A program made the translations under genes and the position numbers. From contig NC_068342.1 in the NCBI RefSeq assembly GCF_014633365.1, positions 420,622 through 484,621 of the forward strand: 64,000 nucleotides of DNA. The letters run 5' to 3'. The stretch comes from Diospyros lotus. Taxonomy: Eukaryota; Streptophyta; Magnoliopsida; Ericales; Ebenaceae. The number at the start of each line of letters is the position of its first letter. Within the stretch, counting starts at the first letter, position 1. This document shows positions 10,961 to 23,000 of this stretch, one piece after another. Below the pieces are notes generated by a model that ran no database searches, was not told the DNA's origin, and was given only the letters and a program-made list of their open reading frames with translations.

Positions 10961-12030
10961 ATTGATGATAAAAAAAACCCATCATCAATATGTTTATTAA
11001 AGAACACAATAATTAGTTCGAATCATAAGTTAGCTCAAGGGTGGAATCGAGTAATAAGACCCTACAAAAGAGAATAGTAAAGACTATCTTAATATATGTG
11101 GAGAAAATTATTCTAATGTCTAAGTTAGATAAGAAGTAGTCTAGATAAATTTATCTATAATATAATTAAGTCTTTTCTTGTTTTTCAAACATATTTTTTA
11201 ATAAATCTTACTTATTTTTATGATATCAAAAGAATGATAACCTATTAATTAATTAATAAAATAGTGATCTTTGAATGGATAAAATTATAGTTTTAAAATT
11301 GTAGTATTTATATTAAGAATGAGTATATATATGGCATACCATGCTTTAGACTATTGTAAGAATAGGGTTTATGTCTTTTGAAATAAATTTTGGTAATCAA
11401 ATTAATATTCAATAATAACACAACAGAAACTAAACTAATTAATAAACTTAAAAGACGAATGAGATTCTCGATAAGATTATCTTTCGTGATTATTGAGCAA
11501 CATCTCTAATGATGACTAATTTAAACTTTTTTGAAACTGATTAAAATAATTATCCGAAACATGACAAATAACACCCAAAAACTTTTACTTAGATTTAGAT
11601 ACATTGTATTTGCTCAAATTCAAATAATGAGGAAGCATATTCTACTAACTTGAGACGATATTCTCACAAATTGCTTATCCTTTTCCCCTGAAAGGGTGGG
11701 CATCCTGTGCGGCGGCCGGGTCGGGTCCCACCTGATCATTCAGATCATGGTGCAAGTTTTGGTGCAGTTAATCAACAAGGCAGCTGAGAGCGTTGAAGTC
11801 AAAATCCCATAATAAGTGAAGTTAAGTGTGAGTGATTCAGATTCTTCTACTTGAGGAAGGAAACGCATTAGGCTACTGAGTTGCTTGTGGTATTGAACGG
11901 ACAGTGATGATCACACAAACCCAAACCCGGTAAACACTCGCTCTACAACTCCTCGCCGCCTCAGAGTCGTCATGGCCCCCACCCCACCCCACCTTTCCTT
12001 TCGGAAGCCTTCTCGATCCCTCCTTCCTCC
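10961..12030. other. Intergenic region upstream of TCTP
   Basis: AT-rich to about 11680, then a GC-richer block (about 11690-11990) that is probably the TCTP promoter. No ORF with family character. Confidence 0.4.
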
Positions 12031-12090
12031 TATATAACTATAAATAATCATACCGTTCTCTGCTCTTTCTCTCTCTCTCTCTCTCTCTTC
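12031..12090 (+). promoter_or_regulatory. TCTP core promoter and pyrimidine-rich leader start
   Basis: TATATAA (12031-12037) and TATAAATA (12039-12046) lie 85-100 bp before the TCTP ATG. They are followed by an unbroken CT tract (about 12064-12089). Transcription beginning in that tract would give a 5'-terminal pyrimidine-rich leader, the pattern by which TCTP mRNA translation is controlled in other eukaryotes. The start site is inferred, not mapped. Confidence 0.6.
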
Positions 12091-12129
12091 AAGCAACTTC
12101 TAGAGAGAGAAACACCATTCTCGGCAATC

Positions 12130-13278
12130 ATGTTGGTGTACCAGGATCTTCTCACCGGTAATTAATTAGTAACACTCTTCTCTTCCGAGTATTAGCTAGC
12201 TAGAATTCTTGTCTCCGATGGTGTTTTGTCAACTTGAATTTCATGGGCTTTCTGGATCTGTTCTCAGATGTCTCTGCCTGCAACTACCTGTTTGTTCTGT
12301 TTTAGATATATTTTATTGCATGCATGGCTGTGTTGTGATTTAAGTTATTCGGATCCCAGTTAAAGATGAGTGAGAACGTTGATGAATTTCAGGTGACGAG
12401 CTTCTCTCCGATTCATTCCCATACAAAGAGATCGAGAATGGGATCTTGTGGGAAGTGGAGGGGAAGGTACGTAATTAACTACTCGTTTTATAGTTTATTA
12501 GTTGTGTAATGGGATATTAAAGGCTTGATGTTATATATGTTTGACGGCCTAGATTAAAGTGCCATTTATTATGTGTTTTTTGGAAATTTGATTTCAGTGG
12601 GTGGTTAACGGAGCAATAGATGTAGATATTGGGGCTAATCCCTCGGCAGAGGGTGGAGAAGATGAAGGCGTTGATGATCAAGCTGTTAAGGTGGTTGATA
12701 TTGTAGATACTTTCAGGCTTCAGGTAGCTATTGCTTATACGCAGCCTGCCTCTATTTTAATCTTTTTCTACATCAACTGTCTGATGGGTTTTTGTTTCAT
12801 GTTCTTCTAGCAAAGCTAATACTGATATCTGAAACTAATTACAATTAATTACTTGTAAGCAGGAGCAACCCCCATTTGACAAGAAGCAGTTTGTGGGATA
12901 TGTGAAGAAGTACATCAAGTCGTTGACACCTAAACTGGAACCGGAGAAGCAGGAGTTGTTTAAGAAGCACATCGAAGGAGCGACCAAGTTTCTTCTCTCA
13001 AAGCTCAGTGACCTACAGTTGTACGTGCATCTACCCTTTTCATCTTGTAACTACTATATATAGATTTATGGTTCAATTTCTTGAAGAATGGACTTTTTAT
13101 CTACCACTAGTAGTAGTGTGACTTGTGAGATTTGCGCTAACTAATTGTGGGGCGTTGCAGCTTTGTGGGGGAGAGCATGCACGACGATAGCACCATAGTC
13201 TTTGCATATTACAAAGAGGGCGCCACAGATCCAACCTTTTTGTATTTGGCTCATGGATTGAAGGAGGTGAAGTGCTAA
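12130..13278 (+). CDS. TCTP: Translationally controlled tumor protein homologue (TCTP)
   Basis: Five exons: 12130..12157, 12393..12466, 12598..12723, 12863..13020 and 13161..13278, all with GT-AG introns and continuous frame. The product is 168 residues, the standard plant TCTP length. It starts [20 protein letters not shown]. The first TCTP signature, [14 protein letters not shown], is in exon 3 and the second, [20 protein letters not shown], in exon 4. The end is [17 protein letters not shown] is a cytosolic Mss4-like fold protein linked to cell proliferation, TOR/small-GTPase signalling, calcium binding and stress protection; in plants it is needed for normal growth. The start is fixed by the conserved MLVYQD N-terminus shortly after a TATA box and CT leader. 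It converges with RPT5, whose stop is 729 bp downstream. No defects seen. Confidence 0.97.
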
Positions 13279-14006
13279 AGGAATGCAGTTGTTGTTCGAT
13301 TGATCCAGTTAGCTCCAAAAGAAGGTGTTTGTTGTTGGGGGGATCTGCTTGACTTTAGTTTTATAGTGTTATAATTTTAGGGTTTTTGTCATCACAACTG
13401 CTAATGAGAGTTAAGTAGTATTTTGAGCAGAGCAGCATATGTATCTTGAGAGTGATTAGTAGTTATAATCCGTGGGGGGACTCTCCTAATAAACTATACA
13501 TTTAGAGTGGTGTTTTTGATAAAAATCTAATTAGTACGTAATGAAATGCGCTATTATTATGACTTTTAACCAACCGATTACTTCTGTTATCGCTAGCCTT
13601 CAACAACCGATTAAGTTTAGAATCACATTATGATAAGCCGCAGGCTTTATCATAGACATAGCATCAAGGGGTGCTCTATAACAGTCAGTCAATACAGCCA
13701 ACCCAATGGTTCCTTACTTCCTTAATCCGATGTACATGTAGTTACGATACCAAGTAGAGAAACAAGATCTCTCACAAAAACACCTTCATTTGGTGAACAT
13801 CATAGGGGGGTTACAGTACTAATATCAATAAAAACAGACAAAACAGAAGCCTAAGTTTCAGTCTGTAGTCACTTGAAAGAAAGGCTTTCAAATCCTCATT
13901 CAACTTGGAAGTTCACCTTGCTTCCTTTTCCATGATGAACTCGCGCAGCAACTTGCACCTTTTGAAGTAGTTTTTAGCTTCGACGCTCATACAATATCTT
14001 CTCCAC
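13279..14006. other. Convergent 3' flanks of TCTP and RPT5
   Basis: Holds the TCTP 3' UTR (an AATAAA-like CTAATAAACTA occurs near 13487) and, on the other strand, the RPT5 3' UTR. No independent gene seen. Confidence 0.5.
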
Positions 14007-17000
14007 CTATGCGTAGTAATTTAAGCTTGCCTTCTTCTTAGCCTGAACTTGGATGATGCCTTCATTGAAGTCTTCATGGTTTACCTGGAAAAGGTGAAGT
14101 AAGCCATTGCTTTGATAAGTTGTCGATGATCTCATCAAACTGTTCCATATGCAAGAAGCTCGTGTACTTCCATTCGGTTTTCAAGTCAATTTGAATGGTT
14201 TTAAGGCAATAATAAAAAACACGGGATAAAGGCTCGAGATCATTGATTTTTCTACCAATACACATTCGCACAAGCAGATTTCTTAACATTCTAACTATCG
14301 CCAAATCATTAGCAAGAATCTAATTGGTAGCATGACATTACAAACTAACTTTGGTGCTCCCATCTTTTGTATCCCGCTGCTACCCCAAGATTGTTTATAT
14401 GATAATTTCAAGATGAAAGCATATAATGCATGACCGCTAATTCCTGTGACACTTTCAAGCATTATCAGATGAACAGATAATTTCTACTGATTCATGCTCT
14501 TTGGAGAGAGAGAGAGACCTCAGTAGCATCACGCCGAAGGGCTAACATGCCGGCCTCAACACAGACAGCTTTTAGTTGTGCTCCATTGAAATCATCAGTA
14601 GACCGAGCCAGCTCTTCAAAATTGACATCAGGATGAACATTCATCTTCCTGGAATGGATCTGAAGTTGCAAAGCAAATGATTCAGCAAAAATTACCCCCT
14701 AGTGAGACAAGACAATGGAACATTAAGGTTCAGAAGAGAAAGATTGCTGATAGCAAGAGCACCTGCAAGATTCGAGCTCTAGCTTCTTCTGTGGGATGTG
14801 GAAACTCAATTTTACGATCCAATCGCCCAGATCGCATGAGTGCAGGGTCTAAAATATCAGCTCTGTTGGTTGCTGCTATAACCTAAAGTTTGCAAAAGCA
14901 CCCAAAAAGACAGACAATGTTTAACTACAGAAAACATGGCAAAAGAGAAAAATTAAGGATAGTGCAGGGTCTATAATATCAGCTGCTTTGATTGCTGCCA
15001 TTGCCTACAGTTTACAGAGAACATATTGAATTACAGACAACATCATGAAATCAAAAAAGTAAGCAGGAGCAGACGACTTCTGCTTGTAGGCACCAAAACT
15101 TAAACTTGTAGAAACAATCCATTGGAATTAAATCTGCGCATCCATAGAAAATGGCATGTAACTCTCCAGGGCAGCAGGGTACAGAATTCAGTGTCAATAG
15201 CTGTCCTAAAATGACCATTAAACTGGAACCAACATGAATTGAGGGCAAGTCATATAAACCTTTATCCGCTCATCACTGCTAAAGCCATCAAGCTGATTGA
15301 GTAACTCCAACATTGTTCGTTGAACTTCCCTGTCCCCACTGACTTCACTGAGATGAGATCATAAGAAAACTTAGTTAAGTGAAACTGTTTACAAAATAAA
15401 CTAAATTAAAATGCAACCAAAACCACAGTACCAAGATTCAAACAAATGGCCAACACAAACAGCAATTGAGTTGGCTGCATATGCAACAAATATATTGCAT
15501 ACCTGTCAAACCGCTTAGTACCAATAGCATCAATTTCATCTATGAAGATGATACAAGGAGATTTCTCTTTTGCAAGTTGAAAAGCATCACGGACAAGTTT
15601 TGCTCCATCGCCAATGAACATCTAGGCACATAAGAATTTTTTATACCTGGTCAATTGTGACATTGTTTACTTCAATAAAGCATAATAAATTAGTGCCCAG
15701 TTACGTACATGGTGGCCACATTATACAACTAAATTTTTTATGGAAACCTTAAATTTTCTGAAACTAGCTTACTTAACCTTTAAGAAAAAACAGTAATGAA
15801 TTATACATCTAACTTTAACAATAAAGATAGCACAGCCAAGGCAAAGACTCAAACAACAACCAGCAACCAGCACCGCCACACCTTAATCCCACAAATTGGG
15901 GCCTGTTACATGGATTCTACCTCACTAATTATTCTATCCAGAATCCATGTTACATAATCTGACAGTTTTCCCTGGCTATCAGCTACCTAAAGAAAATAAC
16001 TCAAAGTTGCCCACCTTAAAAATATTGACCATATAAGAGGCCCATGAAAAAACAACACTTAATTCATTAACTTCCAAAGCAAATGAAGGCAACAACAACC
16101 AGCTGAATGTAATAACTCCAATCCCTAAGCATGGAAGAGTGGATATTAGTCACATGAGTCCATGGAAAACAAATCTTAATTCATTAACTTTTGAAACAAA
16201 CCAAACAATATATGTAACTAATAAATCTCTCAAAGAACCTTCTTCTTTGTAAGAAACATCCCCAGATTCAGAGTGTCAATCATCCTGTCCCATATGCTAA
16301 CTGGAAACCGTGTCTTAAGTAGTAAATTCAAAAAATTAGTTGACCATCACTATTAGCTGGGACCCTAGCAAAGCTGTAGCACCTTAACTAAAAAGACACA
16401 TGCCTTAATAAATTAGTGGAAATGGAATCTATGTACAACAGCCTTAAGTAGTATTAAAAAAATTCAACTTTAGTGCATTTAGAAGTAACAAGAAATATTA
16501 TCTCTATAATACATCAATTGCATGCATATAGGCACTAACTAATTCTCATTTCTGGCTTGATAAGACTGGAAGAAGCCACAACTCCAAGGTGTAGGTGGCT
16601 TCTTCATGGTGAAAATCATTCTGGTAGGACATATTCACGTGTCAAAATGTATAAACATCAAATAGAGAAAAGATTTATAAAGCATCCACCTGGACAAGTT
16701 GGGGGCCTGCTAACTTCAAGAAAGTAGCATTAGTTTGAGCAGCACATGCACGAGCCATGAGAGTTTTCCCAGTTCCAGGAGGTCCATATAAAAGAACTCC
16801 TTTGGGGGGGCGAATCCCTAATTTCTGAAACCGCTCTTTATGTGTCATGGGCAAAACAATAGCTTCGACTAGTTCTTGGATCTGTTAATTGTAAAGAAGT
16901 CCATGTGAGAAGCCACACAGTTACCAAACATCAGCCAAATTGAAAATTGACTGTAAGCAACACTGTAACACTAGGGAATTGCCTGCTTTTCAAGCCCTCC

Positions 17001-20000
17001 AATGTCATTGTAGTCTTCAGTTGGTTTTTCATCAACTTCCATGGCCTTGACTCGAGAATCATACTCAGAGGGCAATGTATCCAATATCAGGTAACTATCC
17101 TTGTTGACCCCAACCAGATCTCCAGGCTTCAACTTGTCAGGATCCACAAGACCAACCACAGGCAGGAAGATAGTCTGAAGTCAAGATGTGTTAAAACTAC
17201 AATAACAAACTAAGAGAAGGATCTAACAAGCTTAAATGGAATTAAAAATCAACTGGGAATTAAAAGCTACAGTAACCAGGCTTATTATTAAAGTACCCTT
17301 GGGAAGAAGAAGAAGAAGAAGAAGATGAAGAGGCACTCTGAATGACTCAGTATACCACTAGCATAATCAGTGCTCAAAAAATGATGTTTTTTTGTTGATA
17401 AGTGCATCTATAATGAAGGAGACAAGGAGCAGTAACCTATGAATTAGACATACCCTAGATAACTGTACATCCATGTTTCCTGCAAATCCAAAGTGAATCA
17501 AGTAATCCCTTTCCCCATTTTGAGACCAAGTACAAAGAAACACAAAAATATATCAAAAGAATATCCTCAAAATTTCCCCCCAAGTTCAAACCAATCATCA
17601 AACATGATGAAGCTTCTGGCAACTTCTCCTCCTCTTCTTAATGTACCTCCACCTCAACCAGCCATAGAATATGTCTTCTTGATCTCATCAAAATCCCAGA
17701 ATTTCAAATACGATGAAGACGTGATGCACAAGCTTACTTACTATATTTGTTCAAATCTTTCGTGTTATTGAGATCTCATTAATTGAGAGAGCACTAATTC
17801 ATCCAAATTGATTGGGTGAATCCACCAAAGGCCTTGGTGGGTGAATACAAAAATTCATTGCACGAATCAATGAATCAACCGAACGAATTGATTCACAAGC
17901 TATTTTCCCCAATGGTCTTGTCATGACCCTGAGGATATGATTGTAATTGGGGGGAAATCCATGATGTATAAGTTGTAGACCTAATTGTAGAAGTTTAGAG
18001 GCTAGGCGAGAATAACTAACTCTTGTATAAACAGTTAGCAAGGCTGTTATACTAGTTAGTTGGTTGTATTTTCTGTTATTTCTTTCAATTGTAAGCCTAT
18101 AAAGAGGCTAGCACAGTTAGAGAAAGGCATGATTTGAATAACAATTGAATTCCATTTTCCCTCTCTCAATTCTCCTAGCTTTCCCTCGATTTTCTCTCTT
18201 CTCCCACCATTCTTTCTGTTCTCTTCTCTCTTTCCCTCCTTTTCTGCTCTTTCTTCCTCTAATTCTTACCAATTTACTTCCTAAATCCTAGCCAAACCCT
18301 AGGGTCGTAACATTTGGTATCAGAGCCGACGATTCTCGGCTGTGAATCGGAAGTTGTAGCAATTGACCAAGGCGATTCAGCAGCAAATTCAGACGATAGA
18401 TTGCGGAATTGATCGAGGCAGTAGGTTTGGGTATTTGAAGCAGTGATTTCCGATGCTTAGTGGCGGATTAATTTCCAACAGTCTTGGATGCAATTCTGGT
18501 GACTGGAAAATTAATCAGAGCAAAGCACTTCGGGCTCGGAATTGGAGTCAAAGCGGCCAGGTGAGTTTCGACAATGATTTTGAGAGGATCTAAAGGTAGT
18601 TCAGGGTGACGTGGTCGAAAGTGGACGCAGGCTTGGGGAGATTACAAGCAATTACCATAAGAATCCAAGCGAACTGGAATTCGCAACGAATCTGATACAG
18701 AACGAGAGGATCATATTTGCATGCGCGGCCATATGCAATTGATTTTAGTGAGAAACTCAAACTCGATAGGAAGAAGAGTTACGCAACGGAAGTTGCTTCA
18801 GAAGTGAGACAGTGAACGGTGATTGGCTGGAGAAGAAGGCACTAGCCTGGGCGATCATTGAATCTGCTGGACCACGAGTAGATAGCGATCAGTTGCAAGC
18901 AAGTCCAATAATCGGCAATTCAATTGCAGATCAGAGGTGTTGATTCGGGAGAATAGGAAGCATCATAGCCTTGAGCAAGGCGAGAAGGAAGGCGCAGCCA
19001 CTGCATGTGACTTCGGCTATTATCCAAAGCAAATCTAGGTCACTGCATGTGATCGAGTTGTGAAGGCAGGCACCATCGGAAACGGTTTAGAGGAGAATTC
19101 CGCAAGCGGTGATTCTCAATTGCCTTGATTTTGATTGTGATCCTCAACTTAGATTTGAAAGTTGAGCGAGAGGTGAGTCCTAGGCGAATTCTAACTTGAC
19201 TCAGGCGAGAAGTGAAGAAGTCTTGCTGCTGTGAATTTTGGCTCATATTTGAATTGCCAAGGCGAAGCAGGAGGAATCCTCGACTGTGTGACTAAGACGA
19301 CTACCGTGAGGTGGGTGATTCTCCTAGGCAACTACTATGAGCTGATTTCGGATGGAACTTCGATGACTTGGGAAAGGAGAGTCGGCAATTCACAAGAAGT
19401 TGCAACGAGAGCCAATCAAACTGTTAAGAAGCTGAAATTTGGAAGGCGACAATCCTTAGATACTCTATCGTAACTAAGGCAGAGGTTTTGGGTGAGTTGG
19501 AAGCTGATAGTAGGCTAACTTGAAGGCCGAACAAACTCGATCAGATCAAGGAGATTGATTTGGAGGACATTCAGCTACAGCTAAAAAGCTGATTCAGGTC
19601 TAGGCTATTGCTAGGGCAAGGTCTGAAGTGGATTAAGGTTGCTGAATTGGAAGTAACAATTGTATTGGCTTGGGTTGCTGAATTTTAGTATCGGAATAAA
19701 TTTCCGAAGAGATCCTTAGAAGTTGAGCAAGTGGTTATTACAGCAGTAAATTTTCAAGGAATTGAATATAGGAGATGGCTGAAGGACTATGTGTTGCAAC
19801 AAGGTAAGGAATCAAGGACCTCAGTAGAAAATTGGACGACTTTTTTATTCTATTTTCACATAAATTTTAGGTTAGTATTCCAATAGAATGCTTTTCTAGG
19901 GAATACTCTGCTTCCTCCAATCATATCGGAGATGAGAGCTATAAAGAGGAGCTTAACAAGCTGAAACAAGAGGGCTCAGTTATGGAATACCTTGTCAGGT

Positions 20001-23000
20001 TTGAGAAATTGAAATCACTTGTGCTTAATTTCCATCCAATTTTGACTGAGTCTTATTTTTTATCAAGATTCATTAACGGCCTTAATGATACGCTGAGGCC
20101 TATGGTGAGAATGATGTCTCCGGCCACAGTACAGCAAGCAACTGAGAAGGCTAGGTTGCAAGAGTTGGCACTGGAAGTCATATACCAAAAGCATGGGCTG
20201 CTGCCTAAAGGTTATCCCAAGAGCAGCCAACAGATCGAAGGAACTTCTAAGGCTGCTAATCAAGTAGTGCAAGAAGCTGATGAAGTAGCAGTGGAAGAGG
20301 AAGATGGAGTTCATGCAGCTGATGAGAAGTATGAGGCTGATGAGGTCTTAAAAATGGGAATGGTAGCTGCAAAGAATGAGGAAAAATCTAAATTGAATTA
20401 GCCAATTCAGAATGACAAGAAAGGAAAGGCAATTGCTGAAGAAGAGATTGAGGTTCCACTTGAGGAAAAATCTGCTGAAAGTGAGCCTGTGGTGTACTCC
20501 AACAATCAGCAAGTAAAAATCTCTCCACTTGAGGAGGTCCCTACTGAAGATGAGGAAGGAGCTTCAAAGGTTGGATTTGGTGTTGCAGCAAGTAATAGTA
20601 CTATTACTGTTGAGGAGCCACAGGTCAAGGAAATTGCAGCTGAAGAAACTAACCTTGCCGTTTTGAGGTATTTTGATCCCGAGCTGTATGACAATATGGC
20701 TATCATTTCACCTGGTGTGGACCAGATTCAGATGATGAAGGAAGAACAGGTTGCAGCCATTTGGTTCGGGAGTTTTGATATTGTGGAAGAGGAGGTTACT
20801 GCCATCTGGTTTGGGAGATGTGACATTGGAGAAAAAGACGTGGAAAGGCAAAAAAAAAAAAAAAAAAAACGAGATAAGCACAAGAAAAGGCGAAGAAGAA
20901 ATCAGATTGTTAAGACCGGTATTGGATGAAGAACAAGTTAACAGCTGTCAATTCTTGGGGACAAGAATTGTTTGAAGGGGTGGGGATTGTCATGACCCTG
21001 AGGATATGATTGTAATTAGGGGGAAATCCATGGTGTATAAGTTGTAGACCTAATTGTAGAAGTCTAGAGGCTAGGCGAGAATAACTAACTCTTGTATAAA
21101 CAGTTAGCAAGGCTGTTACAGTAGTTAGTTGATTGTATTTCTGTTATTTCCTTCAATTGTAAGCCTATAAAGAGGCTAGCATAGTTAGAGAAAAGCATGA
21201 TTTGAATAACAATTGAATTCCATTTTCCCTTTCTCAATTCTCCTAGCTTTCCCTCGGTTTTCTCTCTTCTCCCACCATTCTTTCTGTTCTCTTCTCTCTT
21301 TCCCTCCTTTTCTGCTCTTTCTTCCTCTAATTCTTACCAATTTACTTCCTAAATTCTAGCCAAACCCTAGGGTTGTAACATGGTCATCATTTGAAAGCTC
21401 ATTCTGTTTGTTCATTTATGTATTTGTTCCCTGAACATGGTCTCTCAAAGTCTTGAAAGGCTTTAAAAGTTTGGCGCTTTGGGAATTTGAGCCCTTTGAG
21501 GCCAGTTAAAGAGTAATTGAACATGTATAATTGGAGCTATTATTGTTTAATTTTGGATTTGGTTATGTATTAAGTACTTTGACGAGAATGATTTATGTGC
21601 CACAAGGGGCGGAATAAAGCTAATAACCTTACATGGGAGCCATGTTTTGTGTAGAACATAGGCCCATTGTTAACAAAAATGATAGATTACATTAAATAAT
21701 TCAAAAGTGTAGAACCTGTTATAGTATTATAACTTATCATCCATATTATGTTAAGTTCATACTGTTTTCTATGTTTGGATTCTTTAGCTTCTGGCATGAT
21801 GGACCTCGAATGCTTTATTATATAATTCATAATTATGTTTTTCTTTATTTACTATTCTTCTTTCAAGTGGATAAATGCACATAGACACATGTAATAAATG
21901 ACTACTTACTATGGCACAAGTTCAATCCGTGTATAGAATATGGAGGCAAGTGCCTTATGCACTGGAACATATGACAAAAAGTTTTGCATTACTTTAGTTT
22001 TCATGTGCATGTATATTGTTTTCTTTACTTGGAAAGAAACGCCACTGTGCTTGTGATTCACCATTTAAACAAAGAAAGTTTTGGAGCAAGATTCAAGATT
22101 TTATCATATCTTACAATTCATGTTTTGATTTGATTCACCACATTAAAAAAAGTGTGGGCCGCCGAGGGGGGGGGGGAGAATCATGTTTTGGTTTATGTCT
22201 TTATTTAGCAACTATGATCCTTGTAATAATAGATCAATTAACCAAGTGTTATTAAAGGTGCGCCTTGATACCAGACGCAAGCCTGGCGCCTAGAAACAAA
22301 CCAAGCGGGCGAGATTTGCCCAAGCACGCCTGGGCGCACCCAGGCCCTCAGGCGCAATCTTGCGCTCATAGATGTTAAAGGCACCTAGGCACACCTCATG
22401 AAATTAGCTATCAAGCAGCCCACTGCCCACCAAAACCAGCTGCCATTCTTGGTTCCAGCCTCCCCTCTTCTCGGTTCCAACATGTATACATTACAACATA
22501 TTTACATTTCTTTAATTTAAGTAAATGTCACTTTAATACATAAATGTAAATAAAAAAGTATCCCCCATTTGGATTCAATAAAAATATCTAAAAAATCAAA
22601 ATCCATAATAATAAGAAAATAGAATTTTGGTTTTAGTATAAATTTGGAATTTAACGATTTTATCACCCCCAAAATACATACTTATTATTTCTTGAAAAAT
22701 TCATTAAAAATCATTTTAACAACAATGAATATTAGCTATCAAAATACCGGAAGATAATTTTTCAAAATGAAAACATCTTCTTATATGTCTCCTTATGCGC
22801 TAATCTTCCAGACTTAGAAAAATAGTATTTTTCAAAATGAAAACATTTTCTTGATTGTGGACTTGTAGTGTTTATGTGTTTGTTTAGAACTTTGCATGAT
22901 GATTGGTACTTGTTTAAGTTTGAGTATTATCTCTTTGTTTTTCTTAAGATGGTCTTTAGAGTGGTATTGTTGTTGACATGTTGTGAATCTTGCAAGAATA

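Larger units (their letters stand above)
17919..21380 (+). mobile_element. Non-autonomous LTR retrotransposon inside RPT5 intron 3
   Basis: A 3462-bp element lies on the strand opposite RPT5. The 5' LTR (17919-18312) and 3' LTR (20988-21380) are nearly identical. The primer-binding site TGGTATCAGAGCC (18315-18327) is complementary to initiator methionine tRNA. A polypurine tract (GAAGGGGTGGGGA, about 20974-20986) precedes the 3' LTR. TGGTC occurs on both sides (17913-17917 and 21381-21385), as expected for a 5-bp target duplication give or take one base at the LTR edge. The interior keeps only gag-related coding (about 19925-20401). No protease, reverse transcriptase, RNase H or integrase is seen, so it depends on another element for movement. 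High LTR similarity implies a young insertion, tolerated because it is spliced out with the intron. Confidence 0.9.

Noticed and set aside
14074..14304. 76-codon minus-strand ORF in the RPT5 3' region
   Set aside because: Lies mostly in intron 9 of RPT5 and overlaps exon 10 in the wrong frame.
17799..18041. Minus-strand ORF repeated at 20910-21110
   Set aside because: Both are antisense reads of the two LTRs; the repetition reflects the LTR, not a gene pair.
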